Part shown: in pieces, positions 15,111 to 23,439 of the stretch
Position numbering within the stretch: position 1 is the first letter of the stretch
How the letters are laid out: every line of letters begins with the position of its first letter
DNA from: Planococcus rifietoensis
GTDB taxonomy: Bacteria > Bacillota > Bacilli > Bacillales_A > Planococcaceae
Length of the DNA: 64,000 nt
Direction of reading: 5' to 3'
Assembly (NCBI RefSeq): GCF_001465795.2
Contig: NZ_CP013659.2
Coordinates: 3,441,012 to 3,505,011, forward strand
Position numbers and translations under genes: made by a program
The notes under the pieces: generated by a model
What the model was told of the DNA's origin: nothing
Databases searched by the model: none
What the model saw: only the letters and a program-made list of their open reading frames with translations

Positions 15111-15512
15111 ATGGAGCATGCGATTGTGTTATTCGATGGAGATTGCAATTTCTGCGATTCCAGCGTTCAGTTCATCATCAATCATGACCCGGCAGGTTAT
15201 TTTCAATTCGCTTCCCTGCAAAGCGAGATCGGACAGGAGCTTTCCAAAAAGCACAATGTGCCCGACGACGTCGACAGCCTGGTGTTGATTGAAGGCGGCG
15301 AAGCGTATGTGAAGTCAGAAGGTGCGCTCAAGATTTCACATCATTTGACGGGGCTTTGGAAATTGGCGTATCACCTACAGCCATTCCCGCGTGTACTTCG
15401 TGACGGCGCATACGACGTCATCGCAAAAAACCGCTATAAAGTATTCGGCAAGCTCGACAGCTGCATGCTGCCGCCTCCGCATATCCGCAAGCGTTTTTTG
15501 GATCAGTTTTAA
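15111..15512 (+). CDS. Thiol-disulfide oxidoreductase-like DCC-family protein (YuxK-like)
   Basis: A 133-residue protein with the family's defining D-G-D-C-x-x-C motif (residues 9-15), where the two cysteines form a thioredoxin-like active site, and the conserved C-terminal R-Y-K-V-F-G-K. Family members are predicted redox proteins of uncertain substrate. It is intact and of normal length. AAAGGAGG precedes the start. Confidence 0.85.
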   Translation: MEHAIVLFDGDCNFCDSSVQFIINHDPAGYFQFASLQSEIGQELSKKHNVPDDVDSLVLIEGGEAYVKSEGALKISHHLTGLWKLAYHLQPFPRVLRDGAYDVIAKNRYKVFGKLDSCMLPPPHIRKRFLDQF

Positions 15513-15515
15513 ATA

Positions 15516-15558
15516 TAAAAAAGGGCGGTTCCAGTTTTTCTGGAACCGCCCTTTTTTT
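15516..15558. terminator. Bidirectional terminator between the DCC gene and the DUF3238 gene
   Basis: A perfect 15-bp stem AAAGGGCGGTTCCAG/CTGGAACCGCCCTTT with A- and T-runs on either side, between convergent genes. Confidence 0.9.
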
Positions 15559-15583
15559 TATGGAACTGTTTTGCTCTTGTTCA

Positions 15584-16777
15584 TTACAGGAAGTTCGAGA
15601 AGCGCCAATAATGGGCTGCGATTGGATCGGCCATCCAGGCAAGCCCTTCGCTTTCGGTCTGGTGAAGCGGCTGCCATGCCCCGTCGTCCTCGAGTTTCAA
15701 GTAAATCTCGTGATTCGGCGACTGGTCATGGACGCCGATAAAATCATATACGCCGTTCCGGTAAAATGTCGCCGATAGTTCGTAATCGATATTCGGCGAT
15801 GTCGTCAACGGATTTCCGACGCTGTGGGTGATCAGGATTTCGGTTTTCAGAGGCGTTTCTTCCGTTATTTTGGCACTGACGCCTTCACTCGAAGCGACAT
15901 CCGCTTTACGGAATTTCCGGCGCCAATTATAGGCGATGCTGGTACCGATATCTTTGTCGAAATCGAACGTGCTCTGTTGTTCCACTAGATTGACAATGGA
16001 ATTGGTGAGCGAGCGGTAATGCTTGGAGTCTGGATCGAATGTGCGATTATCCCCTTGGAAATAGGGGTTCGGCGATGTCAGGTTTGGATTTTTCAAGACA
16101 TCATCGGGCAAGAAGGTCAGGTAGCGCAGATGCCATTTCAGCGCCGGCGGCTTGCCCTCGCCTTCCTTGAGCAATTGGTTGAGCGGGGCGATCTTTTTCG
16201 ACAGCCAGAATTTTTCTACCGCTGCTTGTTCTTGCGACGAACCTAAGTTCAAGGCTCCGAATATATTAGCGGCGAACGATTTGATCTTGCGCAATGGGCT
16301 TTCGGTCCGTTCGACTGGGCGCCTTGCACGCACCCAATAGACCACTTCACGGTCTTCCGGCACATCTCGGTCTGTGAATTGGGTCTTGGCGATTTTCGCT
16401 ACTTGCTCGCCGTCGCGGTAGATGTCGTATTCGTCGATGCCGTCGATTGCGCCCCAAGCAAGTGAGATCCGGTTGTGTGAAACGATGGTCGACAAGACGA
16501 TTTGCTCCAATTGATTGATGCAATCAGGGTCGCGCTTTTCGGTGCCGGTCAAAAGTTTCAAGGCCGGTACCCAGCTGCCTTGCGGGGTTTGGCGTTCAAT
16601 CGTGTAACAGAACAATTCACCGGCGCTTAAGCCTTCCTCGTGAAATGATGCTTGGGTGCCTGTATAGACGATCTCTCCGTCTTTTTTTATCCGTGAAACT
16701 TCATCTGTCGGGGTCCAGCTGAAAGAAATCATGCTATCGGTTTGTTCCAATAATTCAATGTCCCATTCTTTGTTCAT
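15584..16777 (-). CDS. DUF3238-like protein with fibronectin-III-like repeats
   Basis: A 397-residue protein without a signal peptide or membrane helix. The N-terminal ~160 residues hold two similar beta-sandwich repeats (I-S-F-S-W-T-P-T-D-E and I-S-L-A-W-G-A-I-D-G, each followed by Y-x-I-x-R/Y-x-G-E-x-V), as in fibronectin III domains. The C-terminal ~200 residues look like DUF3238, ending P-I-A-A-H-Y-W-R-F-S-N-F-L. The function of that domain is unknown. The GGAGGC site and a perfect GGGTAT box upstream support the start and point to stress control. Confidence 0.6.
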   Translation of the reverse strand: MNKEWDIELLEQTDSMISFSWTPTDEVSRIKKDGEIVYTGTQASFHEEGLSAGELFCYTIERQTPQGSWVPALKLLTGTEKRDPDCINQLEQIVLSTIVSHNRISLAWGAIDGIDEYDIYRDGEQVAKIAKTQFTDRDVPEDREVVYWVRARRPVERTESPLRKIKSFAANIFGALNLGSSQEQAAVEKFWLSKKIAPLNQLLKEGEGKPPALKWHLRYLTFLPDDVLKNPNLTSPNPYFQGDNRTFDPDSKHYRSLTNSIVNLVEQQSTFDFDKDIGTSIAYNWRRKFRKADVASSEGVSAKITEETPLKTEILITHSVGNPLTTSPNIDYELSATFYRNGVYDFIGVHDQSPNHEIYLKLEDDGAWQPLHQTESEGLAWMADPIAAHYWRFSNFL

Positions 16778-16807
16778 GGATGAGCCTCCTTTCGCTTGTG
16801 CTAAGGT

Positions 16808-16833
16808 ATACCCGATATTTGGAAATAATGAAC
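16808..16833 (-). promoter_or_regulatory. Sigma-B-type promoter of the DUF3238 gene
   Basis: On the minus strand, GTTCAT (16828-16833), a 14-nt spacer and a perfect -10 GGGTAT (16808-16813), 31 bp from the start codon. Confidence 0.5.
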
Positions 16834-16962
16834 ATGCTAAAAAAACTGTTTTTGTTACACAATTTAAACATTTCAGATATTAAAGAGCGCTATAATGAAG
16901 GAAGATAAAAGTATTGGCGTCATTTTCGGTTCAAGCATAAGTGGGAAAGGGGAGATGGCTGA

Positions 16963-17814
16963 ATGGTGAGAGGAAATCTGGAGAAAATAAGGGATTTCAG
17001 TGATTTCGATGAAGCGGCTTCATATATTCTCCAAATTCTCAGCAAGCAAGCAGGCATGAACAGCTTCTATATCGCAAAGCAGGAGGGCGGCGTCCAAAAG
17101 ATCGTCAAGGTACATAATACGAAGCACCATTTAATTGAAGAAGGCGAAGCATCCCCGCTGCCATGCATGTTGTCGGCTTTGAGCGTCGAGCATGGCGCAC
17201 AGGCATTGATCATTGAACATATCGGAGAGCATGAATTGACACGATCTCTAGGAATTGCGGATGGATTCGAAGCAGGTTGTTTTATCGGCGTGCCAATTTT
17301 TTATGAGGACGGCTCAAGCTATGGCACCGTTTGCGGTCTCGACGATGGCCCATGCGAGCTGTCGGCGGATTTGCCGTTCATTTTTGAAACCCTCGCTACT
17401 TTATTGACGTACGTCTTGGAACTGGAACGGGCATACGGGGAAATTGAATCGCTGGCTGCGCCGATGGTCCCCATTGTCGGGAAAGTGGCAATTTTGCCGA
17501 TCATCGGCGAAGTCAGGGCATTGAGGGCACAGGCGATCATCGACCATGCCATGCACGGTTGTGCAGAGAAAGGCATCGAAGTACTGGTGATCGATGTATC
17601 CGGTGTATCGCAGATCAACTCACAAGTCGGTGAATATTTATTGAAACTCGTGAAGGTGTTGGGCTTGATCGGCGTCCAGCCGGTCGTGACAGGCATCCAG
17701 CCTTTTATGGCGTTGAAAGTCCCCCATTTCGCCGAGGCCTTGAAAGGAACGATGATCGAAGCGAATCTTGAGACGGCGCTCAAGCGGCTCGGGTTTAGCT
17801 TCGAAAAAAATTGA
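16963..17814 (+). CDS. GAF-STAS regulatory protein, RsbR-like
   Basis: A 283-residue soluble protein. Residues 1-150 look like a GAF sensor domain (I-G-V-P-I-F-Y-E-D-G-S-S-Y-G-T-V-C-G-L-D), followed by a linker helix and a C-terminal STAS domain (about 165-280). This is the layout of RsbR-type stressosome co-antagonists, which pass signals to sigma-B. At the position of the first phospho-Thr of RsbR (D-T) this protein has N-S, and the second (A-Q-T) reads A-L-K, so control by RsbT-type phosphorylation may be altered. GGGGAG lies 9 nt upstream, and a -10-like TATAAT is at 16891. It stands alone. Confidence 0.75.
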   Translation: MVRGNLEKIRDFSDFDEAASYILQILSKQAGMNSFYIAKQEGGVQKIVKVHNTKHHLIEEGEASPLPCMLSALSVEHGAQALIIEHIGEHELTRSLGIADGFEAGCFIGVPIFYEDGSSYGTVCGLDDGPCELSADLPFIFETLATLLTYVLELERAYGEIESLAAPMVPIVGKVAILPIIGEVRALRAQAIIDHAMHGCAEKGIEVLVIDVSGVSQINSQVGEYLLKLVKVLGLIGVQPVVTGIQPFMALKVPHFAEALKGTMIEANLETALKRLGFSFEKN

Positions 17815-17853
17815 AATGCTCTATTTTGCCGATGCCGCCTATCTTCCGGCCAT

Positions 17854-17891
17854 AAAAAGGCCATTTCCTTTAAATCAGGAAATGGCCTTTT
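17854..17891. terminator. Bidirectional terminator between the GAF-STAS and phosphoesterase genes
   Basis: AAAAGGCCATTTCCT/AGGAAATGGCCTTTT stem, perfect over 15 bp, between convergent genes. Confidence 0.9.
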
Positions 17892-17892
17892 G

Positions 17893-18393
17893 TTAGTCTT
17901 CTTTATCGAAAAAAACATGTTTGAGCTCCCAAGTATCACTGATTTCAAGCAGCCCAAATGAGTATTGCGGTTCACGGCGTTTATCGGTCGGTGAGCCGGG
18001 GTTGAATAAAGTCAGGCCGTCCGTTTCACGCATGAGCGGCTGATGGGAATGGCCAAAAACAATGATGTCGACGTTTTCGCCTTCAAAACTATCAAGAGCC
18101 CGCTGTTCGGTCGTTTTGCGTATGCCATCTCCGTGGACAACGCCGATTTTCAAGTCGCCGAATGTGAAAATCTTTTTCCGCCCGAAACGGTCTACGATGT
18201 CCCAAGGGTCAACATTGCCGGCCACGCCATCCGTTTCAGCATAAGCTGATAATTCATGGTAGACATCAAGTATTTGCCAGTCGCCGGCATGGATGATGAA
18301 GTCGGCTCCATCACAGGCGTCGACAAGCGGTTGAGGGAGTTTTTTTCCGCGGTTCGGAATATGCGTATCAGATACGATGACTATTTTCTTCAT
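17893..18393 (-). CDS. Metallophosphoesterase, YfcE/MJ0936 type
   Basis: A 166-residue phosphodiesterase with the five calcineurin-like metal motifs in order: S-D-T-H (residues 8-11), H-A-G-D-W, G-N-V-D, V-H-G-D-G and G-H-S-H-Q-P. Small enzymes of this type hydrolyse artificial phosphodiesters; the natural substrate is not established. The frame is open further upstream, but GGAGG lies 8 nt before ATG 18393, which fixes the start. It is divergent from a small gene with a sigma-B-type promoter. Confidence 0.85.
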   Translation of the reverse strand: MKKIVIVSDTHIPNRGKKLPQPLVDACDGADFIIHAGDWQILDVYHELSAYAETDGVAGNVDPWDIVDRFGRKKIFTFGDLKIGVVHGDGIRKTTEQRALDSFEGENVDIIVFGHSHQPLMRETDGLTLFNPGSPTDKRREPQYSFGLLEISDTWELKHVFFDKED

Positions 18394-18416
18394 CAAATCG
18401 CCTCCAGGATCATTTT

Positions 18417-18443
18417 GTTTCACTTTACCAAACTCTGGGGCAT
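18417..18443 (+). promoter_or_regulatory. Sigma-B-type promoter of the 91-residue protein gene
   Basis: GTTTCA (18417-18422), 15-nt spacer and GGGCAT (18438-18443); each hexamer has one mismatch to GTTTAA/GGGTAT. The start codon is 77 nt downstream. Confidence 0.5.
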
Positions 18444-18519
18444 ACGTCTAAAACCTTCAGAGGTTAAGGCAATTGAAAAAGGGGAAGACACTTAGAAAGA
18501 ACAAGTTGGAGGGATCGTT

Positions 18520-18795
18520 ATGGGCATCGATATGAAAAAATTCATCGCATCTGGCGCGGCACTCGGCGCAGGATTGGTCTTGCTAAAAGCTTATAATGGC
18601 AGAAAGCGCAATGTGTGGGTATACGAAGACAGCGATATGCACAATAGCTACGAAATCGACCATGAGGAAAGCGTTAATGCTCCTTACGACCATGCAGAAC
18701 AAGGATTGACCCAATTGGATTCTGCGTATCGTTCGGAATGGCAGGCAAATGCATTCCCGCAAACAAAAAAACAATTGGAAGAACTGGAATCCTGA
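18520..18795 (+). CDS. Small protein of unknown function with N-terminal hydrophobic segment (91 aa)
   Basis: The first ~25 residues contain a short glycine/alanine-rich hydrophobic stretch (F-I-A-S-G-A-A-L-G-A-G-L-V-L-L), and the rest is hydrophilic and acidic. It may be a membrane-anchored stress protein. TTGGAGGG lies 7 nt before ATG 18520. An inner ATG (residue 5) is possible. The sigma-B-type promoter upstream is the main clue. No family is recognised. Confidence 0.65.
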   Translation: MGIDMKKFIASGAALGAGLVLLKAYNGRKRNVWVYEDSDMHNSYEIDHEESVNAPYDHAEQGLTQLDSAYRSEWQANAFPQTKKQLEELES

Positions 18796-18847
18796 TTGAA
18801 CAAATGACGAAGAAAGCGGCAGCAACCAACCACTGAAGGAGGCAATT

Positions 18848-19384
18848 ATGATGGCTGAACGGAAAGTCATTTGTTATATCGCGCAAAGTTTGGACGGTTA
18901 TATCGCTGATCCCGAAGAGACGTTGGACTGGCTATTGGATGTGGAAATGGATGGAGATGCGGGGTATGGGCAATTCATCGAAACGGTCGATACCATTCTG
19001 CTCGGCAGGCGCACCTATGAATGGGTGGTCTCACATGAAAGTGGGGAATTTCCTTACGTCGATCAGCGCTCCTATGTATTCACCAGCCATCCGAAAGAAA
19101 ACGAGGGCCAGATCACCTTTACTTCGGAAGACCCAGCTAGCATCGTGAAAAAATTGAAGCAGCAACCCGGCGGAACCATCTGGCCAGTCGGCGGCAGCTT
19201 GCTGCTGGAGCGCCTGTTGCAAGAAGACCTGGTCGATGAATTCATCATTTCCATTGCACCAGTAACACTTGGCGACGGTATCCCCTTATTTCAAAAAGCA
19301 CAGCGCCAACTTGGTTTCACTTTGGAAAATGTGGGGAAAGACGGTCAAGTTGCGCAATTGCATTACTCGAGACGAAGAAAGTGA
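18848..19384 (+). CDS. Dihydrofolate-reductase-fold protein (RibD C-terminal domain family, YyaP/YwjB-like)
   Basis: A 178-residue protein with the RibD_C signature: Y-I-A-Q-S-L-D-G-Y-I-A near the N-terminus, T-I-L-L-G-R-R-T-Y-E-W in the middle, and I-W-P-V-G-G-S-L-L-L-E-R-L-L and D-E-F-I-I-S-I-A-P-V-T-L-G-D-G-I-P-L-F near the end. These short homologues bind NADPH but are not the folate enzyme; their substrate is unknown. GGAGG is 5 nt before ATG 18848 and 8 nt before ATG 18851, so the first residue is uncertain. A terminator follows. Confidence 0.85.
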   Translation: MMAERKVICYIAQSLDGYIADPEETLDWLLDVEMDGDAGYGQFIETVDTILLGRRTYEWVVSHESGEFPYVDQRSYVFTSHPKENEGQITFTSEDPASIVKKLKQQPGGTIWPVGGSLLLERLLQEDLVDEFIISIAPVTLGDGIPLFQKAQRQLGFTLENVGKDGQVAQLHYSRRRK

Positions 19385-19402
19385 ATCGATGGAAAGTGTG
19401 GA

Positions 19403-19430
19403 AAGGCGGGCGTATAGCTCGCCTTTTTTT
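19403..19430 (+). terminator. Terminator after the DHFR-fold gene
   Basis: GGCGGGC/GCTCGCC stem (one G-T pair) with a 5-nt loop and T7. Confidence 0.8.
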
Positions 19431-19539
19431 CATTTCCCCGATTGTGCAAGTGCGTTTTTGTAGGTCTAAAGAATGCACTGGACATAGAAAGGCCTAGCGA
19501 GTTGATAGAAAAATTCGAAAACAAAGTAACTCCGTCATG

Positions 19540-19568
19540 TTGTTTTTGATATATGCCAAAGATATACT
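19540..19568 (+). promoter_or_regulatory. Sigma-A promoter of the cell-wall hydrolase gene
   Basis: TTGTTT (19540-19545), 17-bp spacer, TATACT (19563-19568), 52 bp before the start codon. Confidence 0.55.
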
Positions 19569-19620
19569 TTAAAAAGGAATCAATTGTCGATTCTTGTCAA
19601 AAAGGAAAAGGAGAGGAAGC

Positions 19621-20244
19621 ATGAAAACAATTAAAGTGCTCTTATTCAGTTTAGCAACGATTTTCTTTCTAACATTTTCATATTCAGCAGTTTCCGCCCA
19701 TGCGCCTGATCTACACGAAGGCGTTTCCGGAAGCGAAGTTACAGAACTACAAGCGAAGCTTCAAAAACTCGGTTATTTCCACCTCGCACCGACTGGCTAT
19801 TATGGCTCGATCACAAAAGATGCCGTAGTGCAGTTCCAACGTGATTTCGGCGTAAAAGCGACTGGCTTTACCGGCCCGTTGACACGCGAAAAGATGAAGC
19901 AAGTCGACATGATGGCACGCACTGTCCACGGCGAAGCCCGCGGTGAAATATTCGAAGGAAAAGTCGCGGTAGCGGCAGTCATTATGAACCGTGTGCAATC
20001 CCGCGTGTTCCCGAGCAGTACATATGGCGTCATTTTCCAGCGCAACGCTTTCACAGCAGTGAATGACGGGCAATACTGGCTGACGCCAAACGCTTCCGCT
20101 TACCGTGCTGTACGGGAAGCGGCGAAAGGCTGGGATCCATCTTCCGGCGCGACATATTATTACAACCCGGTCACGGCAACTGACCAGTGGATCTTTACTC
20201 GTTCGACCATCAAGAAAATCGGCAAGCATGTCTTTGCCAGATAA
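19621..20244 (+). CDS. Secreted cell-wall hydrolase, SleB/CwlJ type with peptidoglycan-binding domain
   Basis: A 207-residue exported protein. It has a signal peptide (1-26, cut after V-S-A), a PG_binding_1 domain (about 33-88, G-S-E-V-T-E-L-Q-A-K-L-Q-K-L-G-Y) and a Hydrolase_2 domain (about 95-205) with the catalytic Glu in H-G-E-A-R-G-E and the conserved Y-Y-Y-N-P. The layout matches B. subtilis SleB and YkvT, which cleave spore cortex or cell-wall peptidoglycan. No partner YpeB gene is next to it, so a vegetative wall role like YkvT is more likely. AAAGGAGAGG lies 5 nt upstream of ATG 19621. Confidence 0.88.
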   Translation: MKTIKVLLFSLATIFFLTFSYSAVSAHAPDLHEGVSGSEVTELQAKLQKLGYFHLAPTGYYGSITKDAVVQFQRDFGVKATGFTGPLTREKMKQVDMMARTVHGEARGEIFEGKVAVAAVIMNRVQSRVFPSSTYGVIFQRNAFTAVNDGQYWLTPNASAYRAVREAAKGWDPSSGATYYYNPVTATDQWIFTRSTIKKIGKHVFAR

Positions 20245-20247
20245 TAA

Positions 20248-20278
20248 GAAAAGCCTCCGGAAATTCCGGAGGCTTTTT
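20248..20278. terminator. Bidirectional terminator between the cell-wall hydrolase and sugar ABC genes
   Basis: AAAGCCTCCGGA/TCCGGAGGCTTTT stem, perfect, with a 3-nt loop, between convergent genes. Confidence 0.9.
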
Positions 20279-20279
20279 G

Positions 20280-21089
20280 TTATCCTTTGACGGCGCCGGC
20301 TGTGATGCCTGCGACGAAGTAGCGTTGCAAGAAGACGTAGGCCACGACCATCGGCGCTGAGGCGATGATGACGCCTGTGAACAGCATCGGATAATTGGTG
20401 GAATATTGCCCTTGGAACTCAAGAAGTGCGAGTGGCAAGGTTTTGTAGGCATTGTCTGTGATGAATAGGAGCGGGTACAAAAGGTCGTTCCAGTGCATGA
20501 CGAACAGGAAAATCGCGGTAGCCGAGAGGGAAGGCAAGGATAGTGGAATCGCCACTTTCGTGAACATCTTCCAATTGCCGGCCCCGTCGATTGTCGATGC
20601 TTCAAACAATTCTTTCGGCAAAGTTTTCATAAAGCCGGTCAGGATGAAAACAGCAATCGGCAAGGTCGAGGAAATGTTGACGAGAATCAGCCCAAGAAGG
20701 CTATTCGTCAGCCCCAAATCCAGCATGAGCGAATACAGCGGCACCATGATAACTTGTGCGGGTACCATCATGCCAAGCGTGAATACGGCGAACAGCACAT
20801 TGCCGATCCAGTTATTCATGCGCGTAATGCCAAATGCAACCATCGCGGCGAGCAGCAAAGTGAACGACACCGAGAACAAGGTGACGATGGTGCTATTGAG
20901 AAAATAGCCCGCCATCGTTTGTTCCTGGAATATCGCGACATAATTATCGAATTTAAAGCCGCCGTCTGGCAAGCCGAGCGGGTCGCGGAATGTTTCCTGA
21001 AGTGTTTTGACGGACGTCAACAGGACGACCACTAACGGAATCAGGATCAGCAGCGCATAGATGAGCAGTGAGAATTTCCTGAACAGCAA
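20280..21089 (-). CDS. Carbohydrate ABC transporter permease, MalG-type
   Basis: A 269-residue inner-membrane subunit with six predicted helices. The cytoplasmic EAA loop reads E-L-F-E-A-S-T-I-D-G-A-G-N-W-K-M-F-T-K-V-A-I-P-L, the surface that contacts the ATPase. The C-terminal G-I-T-A-G-A-V-K-G is typical of CUT1 permeases. It is the last gene of a three-gene unit and lies 16 bp after the MalF-type gene. It pairs with that gene as a heterodimer. The sugar cannot be told from the sequence. Confidence 0.9.
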   Translation of the reverse strand: MLFRKFSLLIYALLILIPLVVVLLTSVKTLQETFRDPLGLPDGGFKFDNYVAIFQEQTMAGYFLNSTIVTLFSVSFTLLLAAMVAFGITRMNNWIGNVLFAVFTLGMMVPAQVIMVPLYSLMLDLGLTNSLLGLILVNISSTLPIAVFILTGFMKTLPKELFEASTIDGAGNWKMFTKVAIPLSLPSLSATAIFLFVMHWNDLLYPLLFITDNAYKTLPLALLEFQGQYSTNYPMLFTGVIIASAPMVVAYVFLQRYFVAGITAGAVKG

Positions 21090-21105
21090 AGTTGCCGCCC
21101 CCTTT

Positions 21106-21981
21106 CTAGTAAGATACGCGGTCTGAGCGCAAGGCCTTGAATTGCAGATACGTAATCAATGCGATGATGACCATGAAAATGATGGAAATCGCAGAAGCGT
21201 AGCCGAATTGATAGCTCTTGAACGCGACATCGTAAATATACGTGGCGATGATTTCAGTAGAGTTGTTCGGCCCGCCGCCGGTCATGGCAAACACCAAATC
21301 AAAGGCTTTGAACGACTGGATGGTCGTATAGGCGACGACGATGGTGGCGGAAGGTGCAAGAAGCGGCCAAGTGACGCTTTTGAACGTCTGCCACTTGCTG
21401 GCGCCTTCGATTTTTGCCACTTCATACAGTTCTTCTGGAATGGCTTGAAGCCCCGCGACAAAGATGATTAGCATCTGTCCCGCATGGAACCACACTTGGG
21501 TGATAGCCAGCGAGTAAATCGCGATATTGGCATTGCCGAGCCAGTTTTGCGCAAGGAAATCAAGGCCGATGAGCTCGAGCACTTGATTCAGGATGCCCAT
21601 CGATGGGTCGTAAATGAACGCCCAGATGAACGCGACCGAGACCGAAGAAAGAATGGTCGGGAAAAAGTAAAGCGCCCGCAGGAACACATTCGTTTTCGTG
21701 TTTTTGATGACGATCAGCGCAAAAGCAAGCGCGACCAGCGTCTGGAACACGACGACCGTCAGCATGAACTTCAAGTTATTGCCGATCGTTTTCTGGAAAA
21801 TGGAATCCCCCGTAAATGCGCGGGTGTAATTGTCGATGCCGACAAACTGGAAGGCAGTGCTTAAACCATCCCAGTCGGTAAAGGAATAGAAAAGGGCGCT
21901 GATGGTTGGATATAGAAAGAACAAGCTGTATAAGACAAGCCCCGGAAGAAAGAACAGGTAGATGGATTTGGAGATTCTCAT
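21106..21981 (-). CDS. Carbohydrate ABC transporter permease, MalF-type
   Basis: A 291-residue membrane protein with six helices and the EAA loop E-L-Y-E-V-A-K-I-E-G-A-S-K-W-Q-T-F. The N-terminal F-F-L-P-G-L-V-L-Y-S-L-F-F-L-Y-P matches CUT1 permeases. It starts 7 bp after the binding-protein gene, so translation is probably coupled. There is no ATPase gene in the unit; in Bacillales such importers usually share the general ATPase MsmX, and that is inferred here. Confidence 0.9.
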   Translation of the reverse strand: MRISKSIYLFFLPGLVLYSLFFLYPTISALFYSFTDWDGLSTAFQFVGIDNYTRAFTGDSIFQKTIGNNLKFMLTVVVFQTLVALAFALIVIKNTKTNVFLRALYFFPTILSSVSVAFIWAFIYDPSMGILNQVLELIGLDFLAQNWLGNANIAIYSLAITQVWFHAGQMLIIFVAGLQAIPEELYEVAKIEGASKWQTFKSVTWPLLAPSATIVVAYTTIQSFKAFDLVFAMTGGGPNNSTEIIATYIYDVAFKSYQFGYASAISIIFMVIIALITYLQFKALRSDRVSY

Positions 21982-21988
21982 GGACTGG

Positions 21989-23248
21989 TTATTCCCTGTT
22001 TTCTTCTACGATTTGCTGGGCTGCTTCAGCCGCCGCCATTGGATCTTCGCCCCCAAGCACGTTTTCAATTGAGCTGAGGACCGCGTCTTCAATTTGGGCG
22101 TTGGTGATCAAAAAGCGCGGCTGGAAGCGCGTATTGCGCTCGTCGATCCAATACGAAGTGTTCTGCAGGGCTTCGGACTCGTATTCGACGTCGTTGACAG
22201 TCAAATGCTGTCCGGTTTCATTGGCGTATTTGGAAGCCACTTCCGGCTGGCTCAAATAGTCGATGAACGCTTTCGCCTGGTCTTTCTTATCAGAATTGCT
22301 GTTGACGGCCAGCATGAAAGTGGCAGTGTTGATGCCTTCATAAGTGGCTTCGCTTTCTTCCACTGTAATCGGCGCGAGCAAGTCGAGCTCAAGGTCCGGG
22401 TTCAAGTCGAGCAAGGAATTCATGTGGTAGGAACCAGTCGCAAGCATGGCCGCTTCCTCGTTTGCTACCATCGCCATGGCGGAATCTTGATTGGTGCCGA
22501 GGGCATCGTCCTGGATATAGCCTTTATCCGCGAGAAGTTTAAAGTCTTCCAGCGTCTTGACCCACCATTCATTCGTCAAGGATTCGTCGCCGTTCTGAAG
22601 TTTTTCGAAAATATCTTCGTCGGGCGCATTGTTCATCATCATGCTGTTCATGAATTGGTTCGGCCCGATATCAGCGCCTGGGAACGCGATTGGCGTGATG
22701 TCGTTTTCGAGCAAGGTATCAGCCATCTCCTGGAATTCCGTCCAGCTTTTCGGCACTTCTAGGCCAAGTTCGTCAAACATGCCTTTGTTATAGACGGGCA
22801 TATTGAATACCAATTGATAAGGCAACGCATACTGCGTGTCGTCTTTTTGACCCACAGCGATCAGGCTTTCGTCAAAATTCGAGACGAATTCTTCTCCGCT
22901 CAAGTCTTCAAAAAAGCCGGCGCTTTGGATCGATTCAAATTGCGCGCCCGGGAAAGAAGTGAAAACGTCTCCTGTCGAACCTTCCTGCAGCATGCGCTGT
23001 GCCGTCGCCTGGTATTGGTCGGACGGATAGATGTTCTGCTCTACGCGAATATCAGGGTTCGCTTCTTCGAAATCGGCAATGATTTCATCAAGCACGGCTT
23101 TGTCTTCTCCGCGCCAGTGCATAAAGCTGATTTGTGTCGCGTCGCCGCTCTCAGAAGAAGAGTCCTCGCCTCCGCTTTCGCCTGCACAAGCGCCGAGTAT
23201 AAGCCCAAGTCCTACTGTTCCTGTTGCCAGCCAAAGTCTGTTTTTCAT
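21989..23248 (-). CDS. Sugar ABC transporter substrate-binding lipoprotein (family 1)
   Basis: A 419-residue lipoprotein. It has a signal peptide with lipobox L-G-A-C at residues 18-21, an acidic Ser/Glu-rich linker, then a bilobed extracellular solute-binding protein family 1 domain (from about 40) ending in short acidic helices. It captures a carbohydrate outside the membrane and delivers it to the two permeases encoded downstream. GGGGG lies upstream of the ATG. The gene is divergent from the trpEG leader. No regulator or glycosidase gene is adjacent to hint at the sugar. Confidence 0.9.
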   Translation of the reverse strand: MKNRLWLATGTVGLGLILGACAGESGGEDSSSESGDATQISFMHWRGEDKAVLDEIIADFEEANPDIRVEQNIYPSDQYQATAQRMLQEGSTGDVFTSFPGAQFESIQSAGFFEDLSGEEFVSNFDESLIAVGQKDDTQYALPYQLVFNMPVYNKGMFDELGLEVPKSWTEFQEMADTLLENDITPIAFPGADIGPNQFMNSMMMNNAPDEDIFEKLQNGDESLTNEWWVKTLEDFKLLADKGYIQDDALGTNQDSAMAMVANEEAAMLATGSYHMNSLLDLNPDLELDLLAPITVEESEATYEGINTATFMLAVNSNSDKKDQAKAFIDYLSQPEVASKYANETGQHLTVNDVEYESEALQNTSYWIDERNTRFQPRFLITNAQIEDAVLSSIENVLGGEDPMAAAEAAQQIVEENRE

Positions 23249-23350
23249 TTTCTGATACCCCCTTCGATTTTAGAAACATTCTTCTACTATATTTATAACC
23301 CAAATCTTCTTATAAATACAGAATTATCTAAATTAAGCGTTTGCTTTCAG

Positions 23351-23379
23351 TTGACAGACGGCTCTGAATTCCATAAGAT
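23351..23379 (+). promoter_or_regulatory. Sigma-A promoter of the trpEG unit
   Basis: A perfect -35 TTGACA (23351-23356), 17-bp spacer and -10 TAAGAT (23374-23379). It puts the transcript start near 23386, about 80 nt before the first T-box stem. Confidence 0.7.
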
Positions 23380-23439
23380 GGTCACAAGCTTTTAAATGCG
23401 CGGCAACTTTACAGGACTGCGGATACAAAGCGCCACATG

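Noticed and set aside
22094-22762. 222-codon frame antisense to the sugar-binding lipoprotein gene
   Set aside because: A mirror of codon bias in a real gene; no start signals and no recognisable protein.
23335-23350. Catabolite-response (cre) element before the sugar ABC operon
   Set aside because: TAAGCGTTTGCTTTCA resembles a cre half but the symmetry around the central CG fails; too weak to call.
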